Assembly: GCF_009674685.1 (NCBI RefSeq)
Contig: NZ_WKJI01000002.1
Location: forward strand, 62,001 to 126,000
DNA from: Pedobacter puniceum
Lineage (GTDB): Bacteria; Bacteroidota; Bacteroidia; Sphingobacteriales; Sphingobacteriaceae
DNA: 64,000 nt
Direction: 5' to 3'
Positions 36,196 through 45,164 of this stretch are shown one piece after another (the first letter of the stretch is position 1; every line of letters begins with the position of its first letter). A model generated the notes under the pieces. That model saw only the letters and a list, made by a program, of their open reading frames with translations. It had not been told where the DNA came from and ran no database searches. The position numbers and the translations under genes are program-made.

Positions 36196-37257
36196 TTAGA
36201 TAGTTCTTTGGTTGTTATCTTTTAATAGCAGTTGGTAACCTGCTTTTATTTGAACACGAATTTGTTTAACTTTTTTACTGAACAGCCCTTTTATAGCCTG
36301 TACTCCTGCTCCAGCAGCTTGTGCGCTTAGCGAAGGATCCATAGTCATGATTTGCATACTTTGTATGGCATCATCTACTCCTTGCTTTGAGGCGTCACGA
36401 GATATTGTACCAGGAACAAACAAACCTTCTATTCCATCTAAATCAAAAGCTGACAGTGAAACTGGGAGAATAGAATTTTTGTAACGAAGGCTTTTGATAT
36501 TAATCAACATACGCTCGCTATTAATTTGAGCTAAACCATATATAAAATGGTTTTGGGGAATAACTATTCCATTAATGTAGACTGTGTCAAGTAATCTCAA
36601 CTTAATTACAGCCCCAGATACAATTTCTTGATTCTGATGAATGACTGCCTTAATAGCATTGGCTTGATTGTTATCATCAGATAAATCTTGTTTAGTTCTT
36701 ACGGCATAACTACCTGACAATTGTTTGTTTTCAAGTTTTTCCTTAGTTCTTCCGGGATGTTGGATATCCATGATTTTTTCAAGTATACCATCAAGCTGTT
36801 CTATCTCTGGGTCTTCCTGTTTTTGATTTAACATACTCATCATATGCTCTACCTTATTTACTTCGCTAGTGGGTCTTGGAGAAGCTATTCTACTTTGATA
36901 AGCATGACTCATTTCTTCCTCTTGAAGTAAAGAGTTTAATTTATTTAGCTTATTGCTTATTTCTTCCTCTGGGCTATCGCCAGCAAATTCGTTAAAGGGA
37001 TTATCCTTTTCTTCGCTCATTAAGGAAGAGGCTGTAGCTTCATAAACACTAAACTTATCTGTCTTTTGATGCTCATCAAATTTTGCAGCTGGTAATTCAA
37101 GTTTAAGCCCTTTTATTTCCTCTTCTATTGGAGCTTGTTTAACTTTACCTCCGCCTAAAGCCCAAAAGGCCATGGTAAGAAATGGTAAGATAAGTAATGG
37201 CATTATTAGGTATAATCGCCTCTGCTTGGGCGTTCCTGCTAATCTTTTTGTTTTCAT
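36196..37257 (-). CDS. traM: Conjugative transposon protein TraM
   Basis: 353 residues. A single TM near residues 15-35 (YLIMPLLILPFLTMAFWALGG) is followed by a long acidic, disordered region to about residue 200 and a conserved C-terminal domain (AVIHQNQEIVSGAVIKLRLL, then VIPQNHFIYGLAQINSERM, then QSMQIMTMDPSLSAQAAGAG). This layout is that of the VirB10-like TraM. It links inner and outer membrane parts of the channel. It is 11 nt from the small membrane gene upstream. Confidence 0.92.
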   Translation of the reverse strand: MKTKRLAGTPKQRRLYLIMPLLILPFLTMAFWALGGGKVKQAPIEEEIKGLKLELPAAKFDEHQKTDKFSVYEATASSLMSEEKDNPFNEFAGDSPEEEISNKLNKLNSLLQEEEMSHAYQSRIASPRPTSEVNKVEHMMSMLNQKQEDPEIEQLDGILEKIMDIQHPGRTKEKLENKQLSGSYAVRTKQDLSDDNNQANAIKAVIHQNQEIVSGAVIKLRLLDTVYINGIVIPQNHFIYGLAQINSERMLINIKSLRYKNSILPVSLSAFDLDGIEGLFVPGTISRDASKQGVDDAIQSMQIMTMDPSLSAQAAGAGVQAIKGLFSKKVKQIRVQIKAGYQLLLKDNNQRTI

Positions 37258-37268
37258 ACTGTTGTGAT

Positions 37269-37457
37269 TTAAATAATAGTGTTTAAAATGAGATAGATAT
37301 TGAAAGCAGTTGAAATGATAGACAAGACTATTAAAAACACTTTCTTTTGGTTATCAGTAAATGCATGGCATTTATGGTTAATATATTGTGCTAACAGTCT
37401 ATGTTTGATTTCAAGGCAGCTTTTGAGCTTGTGCTTATTAAGTTTTTTATTGTACAT
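37269..37457 (-). CDS. Small membrane protein between traK and traM (TraL position)
   Basis: 62 residues with one C-terminal TM (VFLIVLSIISTAFNIYLIL). It overlaps traK by 11 nt. In CTnDOT-type clusters a small TraL lies between traK and traM; sequence recognition is weak, so it is called by position. Confidence 0.65.
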   Translation of the reverse strand: MYNKKLNKHKLKSCLEIKHRLLAQYINHKCHAFTDNQKKVFLIVLSIISTAFNIYLILNTII

Positions 37458-38052
37458 CTTGATTAGTTATGATTTTCCATTTTTCGATTAAAAAACCGTG
37501 AGGATTATTATCAGAGCGACTTACTCCACGTAAGAAGCCTTCACTAACCAAACTGCGCTTGGCTGTTGAAGAAGATCTGATGAGTTCCTGTGTAGCAAAA
37601 CACCTGAAGTAATAAGGAATTTGATTAATATCAACCTGAATACTATCTATAGAAATCCTCTGACTTATATTGGCTGAAATCAAATTATTGTAATAGCCTT
37701 CTTCTTTTAGATTATCATATTGAGCTTTTGCGGTTTGGTCTGCCAGATAGAGTGCCTTACTTATATTCGCTTGAATTACTTCATCATCAGGGTCAAGAGA
37801 AAAGAAATAATGATGAAAAGTAGCTATATGGTCTTTTGCCTCCACAGGAATATTTTCTTTCCTACTTGCTGAAAAAGCTTCTAATATTTTACCATTACTT
37901 AAGATGTAAATCTTATCATTCGCATTAGAAAGCATTTGATAGCTTTTGAATAATGCAAAAATCGTAATGACTAAACATATTGCCATTAAAACGATACTGA
38001 ATAGTTTTATGTGCCTAAAAGCCGTATCAATATTTTTGAGTTGTTGAAACAT
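37447..38052 (-). CDS. traK: Conjugative transposon protein TraK
   Basis: 201 residues. TM at about 18-38 (LFSIVLMAICLVITIFALF), then a periplasmic domain with ATFHHYFFSLDPDDEVIQANISKALYLAD, the TraK hallmark, and PYYFRCFATQELIR. It is the VirB8-like component of the mating-pair apparatus. It follows traJ by 19 nt. Confidence 0.93.
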   Translation of the reverse strand: MFQQLKNIDTAFRHIKLFSIVLMAICLVITIFALFKSYQMLSNANDKIYILSNGKILEAFSASRKENIPVEAKDHIATFHHYFFSLDPDDEVIQANISKALYLADQTAKAQYDNLKEEGYYNNLISANISQRISIDSIQVDINQIPYYFRCFATQELIRSSSTAKRSLVSEGFLRGVSRSDNNPHGFLIEKWKIITNQDVQ

Positions 38053-38071
38053 AATACTTGGGGTTTTAGAG

Positions 38072-39280
38072 TTAATTGCCTGATAAGCGATTTTTTCGCG
38101 GAGAGTTATTATCCTTATCAGAGTTAAAATAATTTGAGTTTGCTCCGAAGGCTGAATGACTTTTAGAAACTTTCTGCCACTGATTACCTAAAGCATCAGC
38201 TGCCATTCCCATACCTGATTTAGTTGTAGAAACTACTGTACCGCCAGACTTGCTCATCATCGAGTTTACACGGCTTAATAAAGAGTTTCCTCCTCCAGCA
38301 TGAACGATATAGTTTGCTACTCCTGGAACAGTAAAGTACCCTACTATACCTATTAGCATAAAAATAAGGTATGCTGTATCTGTTGGACTAAAGAATGTAT
38401 CTCCACTGCTTTGTACTTGAGAAATATCTAGCTGTAACATATTCTCCTGTATTTTACCTAGAATAGAGCTAAATATATTGGCTACTGGAAGCCAAAGAAA
38501 TACATTAACATATCTTGCTATCCATACTGTTAAAGTATGTTGAAAGCCATCAAATACAGAAAATCCAAATACTAAAGGTCCCAAGATTGCCAACACAATA
38601 AGATAAAATGTTCTGATAGTGTTGATACACAAGGCTGCTGCCTCATATAGAAGTTGTAGTACTTCGCTCATCCATTGTTTAATTGTGTTTCTAAAATTAT
38701 AGGATTGCTTATCCATCCAGAACCTCATATCATTACCTAACCCTTCAAGAAGCCCCTCATCTTTTGAATTACCATTGCCAGAATTGGTATATTTATACCA
38801 CTTCTCTCTATCTCCGCTACCGTCTTCCCCTACGTACATTTGCCAAGACCTTGAATTTTTAGTGGCTTCTGCTTTCTTATGTAATAGTACAGCTATAGCT
38901 TTATTTGAATCAGTCACCATGCTATTCGTAGTAGAAACAATAGGATTTAATATCCCATTCATTAAGTCAATAACTGATGGAAAAAGCATGATTGCTAAAC
39001 CTAAAGCAAAGGGTCTTAAGAGAGGATAAAAATCAATAGGCTCAGCCGCTGCTATATGCTTCCAAACTCTGGAACCTATGTACCATAATGCAGCAAAACC
39101 TGCTATACCTCTTGCTACATCTATGAGTTTGCTACATAAGGGTAACATTTCAATATAAACGCTATCAAGTACTTGTTGAAGCCCTGTGCTACCTCCTGAA
39201 ATGGTTTGTGCAAAAGAAATTTCAGGCAATATTATTCCTGACACCATCAAAAAGATGGTTAAATATTTAAAATTTCGCAT
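38072..39280 (-). CDS. traJ: Conjugative transposon protein TraJ
   Basis: 402 residues. Signal peptide, then the conserved block LCSKLIDVARGIAGFAALWYIGSRVWKHIA near residue 50 and EPIDFYPLLRPFALGLAIMLFP near residue 80. A central multi-TM part (AILGPLVFGFSVFDGFQHTL; VNVFLWLPVANIFSSIL) is followed by GIVGYFTVPGVANYIVHAGGG and a disordered tail. It is the VirB6-like polytopic inner-membrane channel protein. It is 6 nt after the traI-like paralogue upstream. Confidence 0.95.
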   Translation of the reverse strand: MRNFKYLTIFLMVSGIILPEISFAQTISGGSTGLQQVLDSVYIEMLPLCSKLIDVARGIAGFAALWYIGSRVWKHIAAAEPIDFYPLLRPFALGLAIMLFPSVIDLMNGILNPIVSTTNSMVTDSNKAIAVLLHKKAEATKNSRSWQMYVGEDGSGDREKWYKYTNSGNGNSKDEGLLEGLGNDMRFWMDKQSYNFRNTIKQWMSEVLQLLYEAAALCINTIRTFYLIVLAILGPLVFGFSVFDGFQHTLTVWIARYVNVFLWLPVANIFSSILGKIQENMLQLDISQVQSSGDTFFSPTDTAYLIFMLIGIVGYFTVPGVANYIVHAGGGNSLLSRVNSMMSKSGGTVVSTTKSGMGMAADALGNQWQKVSKSHSAFGANSNYFNSDKDNNSPRKNRLSGN

Positions 39281-39286
39281 ATAAAT

Positions 39287-39910
39287 TTATTTTATTGAGT
39301 GAAGCTTTTGAATGTGGGTTATGTCGTTCTGAGATTGTATCCTCTGCATCATCAACATAGAGGAATTTCTGTTAAAAGACCTTAAGAATTGAAGTTTATC
39401 AACTGAATCTGCATATATTCTATCAATAATAGCTAGACGTTCACTATCATTCATACTCAATTTACTAGCTGTAATAACAGTGATTAACTCATCTAAACTT
39501 TTTGTACTTCCTGTAAGTAAATTCTGATACACATTTCGATGATAATCCAGCTCCTTGACATTAAATGTTCCACTTTTTGAAAACGCTTTTAAAGCCAATT
39601 TGTACTCTTTGATTAAACTTTTTTGATGATTTATAATTTCCCCTACTCGCCAATAATTTCGGATTAGAGGATTTACTGCTAATAAATTATTAAAGAAAGC
39701 TTCATGTAAATTAAAGTTGCCCTCACTTAATCCTTTAATAGCGTTATAGCCTTTACTCACAATACGATATCCTTGTTTCATATCCTCTAACATGTTTTTT
39801 AATTGCTTGAGCTTTTCAAAATTTAAAAGCAATTGTTCTGTTTCATGAGATTGTGCTTTGCTACCCATCCCTATTCCGAGGATGAAAGCAGCTATCAATA
39901 ATTTCTTCAT
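39287..39910 (-). CDS. Secreted helical conjugation protein (TraI-like paralogue B)
   Basis: 207 residues with a signal peptide (MKKLLIAAFILGIGMGSKAQ). It is helical, with MKQGYRIVSKGYNAIKGLSE, NFNLHEAFFNNLLAVNPLIR, and a C-terminal block DYHRNVYQNLLTGSTKSLDE then MNDSERLAIIDRIY. This block aligns with the preceding gene and with the C-terminal half of the broken traI. It is probably periplasmic. The role in conjugation is inferred from position only. Confidence 0.8.
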   Translation of the reverse strand: MKKLLIAAFILGIGMGSKAQSHETEQLLLNFEKLKQLKNMLEDMKQGYRIVSKGYNAIKGLSEGNFNLHEAFFNNLLAVNPLIRNYWRVGEIINHQKSLIKEYKLALKAFSKSGTFNVKELDYHRNVYQNLLTGSTKSLDELITVITASKLSMNDSERLAIIDRIYADSVDKLQFLRSFNRNSSMLMMQRIQSQNDITHIQKLHSIK

Positions 39911-39916
39911 AGGGAT

Positions 39917-40546
39917 TTATTTAGTTAGGTTAAATAATCTTAAAGAATTGTTAAGTGTGACTTCTTCTTGCTTTCGCAGATTCTGGAAAATTTTTACATC
40001 CGAGACAAATGACTTACAAAAATTTAGTCGCTCATTCATTTCTTTATAAAGCTTATTAATCATTTTTAGTCTTTGGTTATCATTTGCTTGCAGATTACCT
40101 GAGGTGACTATCATTTTTAAATCGCTTAAAGAACGCGTACTCTCTTTTAGTACAATTGACATTACATTGTTAATGTATGGCCACTCCTGACCACTTAGGC
40201 TATCGTTGTTAATTCTAGAAAAGTGGAGTGAAATTTTATGATGAGAATCTGTAATTTCTTTTACCTTATGATTTTTTGCCAATACCGGATTTATAGTTCG
40301 TAAAGACTCATAATAATCTTGATGTAAAATGAACTCGCCATTTTTAAATTGTTTTATAAAACCTAATCCGTCATGGGCGATATCATATCCTCTTCTTAAA
40401 TAATTACCATATGTTTTTAAGGCTATAATTTGCTGTAAGAGATATTCTCTTTGAGTTTCTTTTTGTTTAAAAAACTCATTAAAAGATTGGGCCTTTAGTT
40501 GATAGAAGAGTAAACTTCCTAGTACAACTATGATCAAATGTTTCAT
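39917..40546 (-). CDS. Secreted helical conjugation protein (TraI-like paralogue A)
   Basis: 209 residues with a signal peptide (MKHLIIVVLGSLLFYQLKAQ). It shares with its downstream neighbour the pattern LRRGYDIAHDGLGFIKQFKN, FILHQDYYESLRTINPVLA, and NVMSIVLKESTRSLSDLKMI. Gaps to both neighbours are 1 and 6 nt, so it sits in the tra operon. Function is not established. Confidence 0.8.
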   Translation of the reverse strand: MKHLIIVVLGSLLFYQLKAQSFNEFFKQKETQREYLLQQIIALKTYGNYLRRGYDIAHDGLGFIKQFKNGEFILHQDYYESLRTINPVLAKNHKVKEITDSHHKISLHFSRINNDSLSGQEWPYINNVMSIVLKESTRSLSDLKMIVTSGNLQANDNQRLKMINKLYKEMNERLNFCKSFVSDVKIFQNLRKQEEVTLNNSLRLFNLTK

Positions 40547-40547
40547 A

Positions 40548-41240
40548 TTAATTAGGTAAGTCTATGCCGTAAAGATTCTGAACTCTTAAAATATCTTGTT
40601 GTCTTTTTGCCCTTTGTAGGCTCATTAAGATATTCTGATTATTAAAACGCTTCAAATCGCTATAATTCTGATTGATTCTATTAGCAGCTTCATTAATTAA
40701 CTCTAACCTTTCAGCATATGTCATCTGAGTTTTAAAGGAGTTGATAATTAGCAGTAAATGATCAATATTTTTAGCACTCTCTTTTAAAATACCAGTATAA
40801 ACGTTGTACATATATTGAAGTTCATGAGGTTTAAAGCTTGTATCCTTTTGAGCTAAGGCCCAAGCTCTTTTATATTCTTCAACTCAAAAAACCTGCTTAT
40901 TAACGATATCCTTAATCTGTTGATAGTAAGAAATAGCTGCTTTTACCTTCCATAAGTCTGTATAATAATTTTCGTAAAGAGACCTTTGTTTTTCTGACCA
41001 ATTAGCTATTTCGGTAAGTTTTAGTTTAGATAATTGGTTCTCCATAACCTTCTGAGCATTTTGCAACCAAAGTGTTTCGTTTTGCATCCGCTGTATTTTA
41101 AGGTCAACAGCTTTAATCACCTTCTTTACCCCAGCTTTGATGACCTCTAAAACAGCTATTTGCGCATTAGCCTCTTGCGTAGGTAATGAAACCATTAGCA
41201 CTATCATGCTAGCTGGCATTAAAAACATAAATTTTTTCAT
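40548..41240 (-). pseudogene. traI: traI interrupted by an in-frame TGA
   Basis: The frame is open from an ATG at 41240 (signal peptide MKKFMFLMPASMIVLMVSLP) to 40548 except for one TGA at 40884-40886, codon 119. Sequence on both sides belongs to one protein: before it LWKVKAAISYYQQIKDIVNK, after it VEEYKRAWALAQKD, then YMYNVYTGILKES. No frameshift is needed. The most likely original codon is CGA (Arg). Either the gene is inactivated, giving a 118-residue fragment, or the stop is read through, or it is a sequencing error. It starts 10 nt after traG stop; the longer start at 41300 would overlap traG. Confidence 0.85.
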
Positions 41241-41250
41241 AAGCTTCTTG

Positions 41251-43704
41251 TTAATCGTTTTCTTTAAGTAATGCAGTAATACCTTGTTGCATACCACCAT
41301 GAATAAGACTGAGTTCCTGAACTTTTATCTTTTCCTTTTCTTCTGTTGTATAAGTGAAATACTCTTCAGGACTTACTTCAGTTCTGTAAACCTTGCTAAG
41401 CTGGCCCCCCAGACTTATAAAGACTTCCTTGTACTTGAGCTTGGGGTCATTAGATTTATTTATTGAAAGTATCTGGACTTTTTCTTTCTCTGTTAATCCA
41501 AGGAGATTTTGTATATCATCAAACTTATTCTGATACTTAGATTGGTCTAAGAGAATTTTACAATCAGAATTATTAATAATCGTTTCTTTGACTATGGGTG
41601 AGCTAATGATATCTTCCACCTCTTGAGTAACTACGATAGCCTCTCCATAAAATTTCCTTACAGTTTTGAATAGGTACTTGATGTATTCAGCCATCCCTTC
41701 TTTAGCGATAGCTTTCCAGGCTTCTTCTATCAGTATCATTTTACGGATACCTTTTAACTTTCTCATTTTACTGATAAAGGTTTCCATGATAATGAGGGTT
41801 ACAACAGGAAAAAGAATTGGATGGTCTTTTATATTATCCAACTCAAATACTATAAACCGCTTATTTAATAAATCTAGATTATCCTTCGCATTTAGTAAAA
41901 AACCAAACTCACCATCTTTATAAAAAGGTTTTAAGACATAAAGTAGATTATCTAAATCAAAATATTTCTCCTTGAGTTTTTCCTTTTTAAGCTCTAAAGA
42001 AAAGTCGCTTTTTAAATAATCATAGAAGCTATTGAAACAAGGGAATATCTCTTTATTGGAACGAAGTTTTTCATAATAGCCTTGTAAAGCATTTGAAATA
42101 GCTACATATTCAGGTCGCTCTAATACTTCGTCTTGCTTTTTCCATAAAGCAAGAATCAAACTTTTTAGACTTTCCTTCTTTTCTGTATCTAAATGCTCAC
42201 TCTCTTTAATGTAAAATGGATTAAAACTAATAGGTTTAGTCTCTTCATATGTAAAGTAATATCCATCTACCAGCTCACACAAACCTTTATAACTATGACC
42301 AACATCTACCAATAAAACATGCGTTCCTTGATCATAGTAGCTTCTTATCATGTGATTGGTAAAAAAAGATTTGCCCGAACCTGATGGACCCAAAATGAAC
42401 TTATTCCTATTTGTGCAAATACCATTTTTTATAGGCTCATCAGAAATATCTACCAGTACAGGCTTACCAGTTAATCTATCACCTAATCTTATTCCAATAC
42501 TAGTTTCAGAAGATTTATAATTGGTTTCGGCATTAAAAAAACATACTGCCTGCTCGGTAAACGTATCGAAGGTATCGTTTAAAGGAAAACTAGCGGCATT
42601 TCCAGGTAAACCTGCCCACCAAATCTGAGGAGCACCATCTGTTTCTAATTTTGGTGTAGCATCCATTTTTGCAAGTGCCGCAGAAACTTTAGTTCTCAAA
42701 CCACGGATATCATCTTTATTATCTGTCCATGCGAAAACATTAAAATGAGCTTTTACTGGTAAACGCTGTTCTGCAATTGCTTCATTCAAAAAATCTTGAG
42801 TTGCATTTCTGCTAATTAAATTTTCTCTTGAATAGGCAGACAGAGATTGTAATCGAAGTCTTTTAGCCTCAAGCTGCTTTATAGTTTTAGATGAATCTCC
42901 AATAAAGACATATTGGTTATAGATATGATTACAGGGTAATAAGAGACCTAAAGGAAGCGAAAATCCAATACTGAATTTAGTCCTATCTGTACTATAACTA
43001 TCAAAATTAATGCGTGAAGCACACAAAGCAGGTAGATTTTCTGCATCAGATAAGCTAAATAGTTGACCATAATTCTCTCCTATTTTAATCTCGTCTTTTA
43101 GATGTATATCCTTTACAACTCTATCATTTTTTGTTTTCAAGAATAAAAACCGTTCTAAAAGACCTGCCTCTTTTTGAGTACCAATAAGTTCCTCTGTTGT
43201 TAATCTTCTTAAGTTTATAAGACCACCATCAATTAAGATTTGCTCGAATTGATTAGCACTATCATAAAAACTAGTTAAAAAAGATGGTTTTAATAAAGAA
43301 GGAGCTATTGGAGATTTAATAAATAGACTTGAATTTGATGAATCTGATATTCTTGTATTATAAGCTCTCTTGGTTAAAAACACAAAACAAGTATGTTTAA
43401 GATAATTTCTTCCTTTAAAGAACTTGTCACTAGCCTCAGATAGAAATGATTGATTATTGATGGAAGATGTGAATTGACCTTTAGTAAACCAGTCTTGTTT
43501 ATGGAAACAACTATTTTTAGGCAAAACCTTAATGGCTTTAACCCAACTTTCATGAAAAACTTCAAATTCATGATTAGAAAGACTAAAGATTTCTGGTAAT
43601 TGTACTTCAAAGGCAATTGTTAAATCACCGTTTTTGGAAATAATAATCTCATTTTCTACCTTATAAATAGGGAATAATGAACTTAATTTTTGTTCTTTAG
43701 CCAT
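41251..43704 (-). CDS. traG: TraG-family conjugation ATPase (VirB4-like)
   Basis: 817 residues from the ATG at 43704, which has a strong GGAGGGG ribosome-binding site and overlaps the traF stop by 8 nt. The longer ORF to 43785 is rejected. The N-terminal domain (LSSLFPIYKVENEIIISKNG) is followed by the ATPase: Walker A LGPSGSGKS at about 438-446, QGYYEKLRS and a Walker B region (KMILIEEAWKAI) with the VirB4-type VTQEVEDIISSP motif. It powers pilus/channel assembly and substrate transfer at the inner membrane. Confidence 0.95.
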   Translation of the reverse strand: MAKEQKLSSLFPIYKVENEIIISKNGDLTIAFEVQLPEIFSLSNHEFEVFHESWVKAIKVLPKNSCFHKQDWFTKGQFTSSINNQSFLSEASDKFFKGRNYLKHTCFVFLTKRAYNTRISDSSNSSLFIKSPIAPSLLKPSFLTSFYDSANQFEQILIDGGLINLRRLTTEELIGTQKEAGLLERFLFLKTKNDRVVKDIHLKDEIKIGENYGQLFSLSDAENLPALCASRINFDSYSTDRTKFSIGFSLPLGLLLPCNHIYNQYVFIGDSSKTIKQLEAKRLRLQSLSAYSRENLISRNATQDFLNEAIAEQRLPVKAHFNVFAWTDNKDDIRGLRTKVSAALAKMDATPKLETDGAPQIWWAGLPGNAASFPLNDTFDTFTEQAVCFFNAETNYKSSETSIGIRLGDRLTGKPVLVDISDEPIKNGICTNRNKFILGPSGSGKSFFTNHMIRSYYDQGTHVLLVDVGHSYKGLCELVDGYYFTYEETKPISFNPFYIKESEHLDTEKKESLKSLILALWKKQDEVLERPEYVAISNALQGYYEKLRSNKEIFPCFNSFYDYLKSDFSLELKKEKLKEKYFDLDNLLYVLKPFYKDGEFGFLLNAKDNLDLLNKRFIVFELDNIKDHPILFPVVTLIIMETFISKMRKLKGIRKMILIEEAWKAIAKEGMAEYIKYLFKTVRKFYGEAIVVTQEVEDIISSPIVKETIINNSDCKILLDQSKYQNKFDDIQNLLGLTEKEKVQILSINKSNDPKLKYKEVFISLGGQLSKVYRTEVSPEEYFTYTTEEKEKIKVQELSLIHGGMQQGITALLKEND

Positions 43705-44032
43705 TTTCCCCTCCTTTACTTTTAAGTTGCAGAAAAACATTTCTGGAACTTGATGAAAGAAATTGGGGGATCTTGCGCTTAGCAATAAACTTTAATATGC
43801 CATACTGCCCAAACTCACGGCTTAGCCTGTAAACCATCGTAATCAAAGCCATGCACAAAAGTCCTACAATAGCTATACATAAGGCTAAATGCACCTTGAG
43901 GATATATAATATTGCAAATAGTAGTAAAAGAAAGACCAACCCAATTCCCAAATAAACTATGTATTGTGCTTTAAGCCCCTTAAATTCTATAGGTTTATTA
44001 ATACCCTTATTTATATGATAAACTGTTGCCAT
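43697..44032 (-). CDS. traF: Conjugative transposon protein TraF (DUF4133)
   Basis: 111 residues from the ATG at 44032 (MATVYHINKGINKPIEFKGL), the DUF4133 signature. Two TM helices at about 25-75 are followed by LSREFGQYGILKFIAKRKIP. The longer start at 44101 would overlap traE. It is a small VirB3-like inner-membrane partner of TraG. It overlaps traG by 8 nt. Confidence 0.9.
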   Translation of the reverse strand: MATVYHINKGINKPIEFKGLKAQYIVYLGIGLVFLLLLFAILYILKVHLALCIAIVGLLCMALITMVYRLSREFGQYGILKFIAKRKIPQFLSSSSRNVFLQLKSKGGENG

Positions 44033-44034
44033 AA

Positions 44035-44355
44035 TTAAACTCCAAAAAATGATTGTAAAACAGTAGCTACGATGACAAGGAAAACACAACTTGCAAACCA
44101 TGATGAAGCAACTTTTGATGTATCATCGTCACCATTATTCCATTTTTGAAAAACCTTAATGGCACCTACTAGCCCTACTATAGAACCAATTGCATACATA
44201 AGATTTGTACCTGTAATAAAGTAGCTTCTAACTTTATTTGTAGCTTCATTAATACCTGCATTTCCATCTTGCGCAATTACAGTATTACTAATTAGTATCA
44301 ACGCCGTAATGATGAGGAGTAAGTTTAATCTCTTCTTGATAATTTTAATCTTCAT
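44035..44355 (-). CDS. traE: Conjugative transposon protein TraE (DUF4134)
   Basis: 106 residues from the ATG at 44355, overlapping the upstream gene by 11 nt. Signal peptide, then GNAGINEATNKVRSYFITGT and GAIKVFQKWNNGDDDTSK with two TM helices, the DUF4134 pattern of VirB2-like pilin subunits. It ends 2 nt before traF. Confidence 0.92.
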   Translation of the reverse strand: MKIKIIKKRLNLLLIITALILISNTVIAQDGNAGINEATNKVRSYFITGTNLMYAIGSIVGLVGAIKVFQKWNNGDDDTSKVASSWFASCVFLVIVATVLQSFFGV

Positions 44356-44635
44356 GAGCAGCAGAATTTGAAAGGTGATTAATAGACTGAGATTCCTCAT
44401 TTACAAATTGTAACTCTTCTGGACTCACCGAAGAAGTTGAGGATAATTTAACTTGACCAAGTACAGAATGGTGGGAGTCCATTTTACTTACTGGAGCATC
44501 ATCTTGATATTTACGTAAACCAAGAAAATGTAATAAGTCATTTTGATAAATCCAGAGTAGAATACTCAGATAGTAAATAAAACAAATACCTGAGATGACA
44601 ACTAGGTACTCGTACCATGAAATAGAAGAAAACAT
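44345..44635 (-). CDS. Single-TM protein, first gene of the tra operon
   Basis: 96 residues: one TM (YLVVISGICFIYYLSILLWI) and a polar, Ser-rich tail (SSTSSVSPEELQFVNEESQS). It lies 71 nt after the shared inverted repeat at 44706-44729. It overlaps traE by 11 nt. The position suggests a TraC or TraD counterpart, but the sequence does not allow a name. Confidence 0.65.
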   Translation of the reverse strand: MFSSISWYEYLVVISGICFIYYLSILLWIYQNDLLHFLGLRKYQDDAPVSKMDSHHSVLGQVKLSSTSSVSPEELQFVNEESQSINHLSNSAAHED

Positions 44636-44705
44636 AAACCTTCATTTAAAACACAGCTCCATTGCTGTGATGAAGGCAAATTTGAAAGGAAAGAAAATGG
44701 CAAAT

Positions 44706-44729
44706 TCACAACTTAACCCTAAGTTGTGA
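44706..44729. promoter_or_regulatory. Inverted repeat upstream of the tra operon
   Basis: TCACAACTTA-ACCC-TAAGTTGTGA, 10-bp arms with a 4-nt centre. The core CACAAC-10 nt-GTTGTG is the same, with the same spacer length, as at 52066-52087 before the excisionase-like gene. It lies 71 bp before the first tra gene and 29 bp after the preceding stop. It is a candidate operator of RteC or another element regulator, or an RNA hairpin in the leader. Confidence 0.7.
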
Positions 44730-44757
44730 TAGATTTATTAATTGTAAGCAGCATGAA

Positions 44758-45156
44758 CTATTTATCTTTTAAACCAATCCCCCAGTTCCCTATACTTGAC
44801 TTACTCTTATTCTCTCTTCTTTCTTGCTTGCTATTTCCCAAAAACTTTCTCCAAACTTCATTAATCCGTTCGTCAATTACATGACCAACAGTTGCTGCAA
44901 AATCATTATTTTCATCTAGCCTAACCCATTTAGAGTTAATATTAGCAATGCTGATGTAAGAGTCTTTAAATTTTAAATGATAACCAATTCCCTTAAAAGC
45001 AATATTACATTCAAACGCTTTTACATAGAATTCGTAAAGCTTTCCTTTGTAGTTTACTTGTACTTTCTTCCAATTGATAAATGGATTTCCTTCCAACACT
45101 GGCATAATGAAGATTTTTAGGACTTCAAAAATACTAATATTTTTAGCAAAAATCAT
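44758..45156 (-). CDS. Hypothetical protein after rteC
   Basis: 132 residues with no signal peptide. The core (VQVNYKGKLYEFYVKAFECN, then GYHLKFKDSYISIANINSKW) is beta-rich, and the C-terminal 35 residues are charged. It starts 8 nt after rteC. No family is recognised; similar small genes after rteC are common on these elements. Confidence 0.65.
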   Translation of the reverse strand: MIFAKNISIFEVLKIFIMPVLEGNPFINWKKVQVNYKGKLYEFYVKAFECNIAFKGIGYHLKFKDSYISIANINSKWVRLDENNDFAATVGHVIDERINEVWRKFLGNSKQERRENKSKSSIGNWGIGLKDK

Positions 45157-45164
45157 AATGAGTT

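Noticed and set aside
44706-44729. tra-leader inverted repeat as a plain terminator of the gene at 44758
   Set aside because: There is no proper T run after it on the minus strand, and the same core occurs upstream of another operon with identical spacing.
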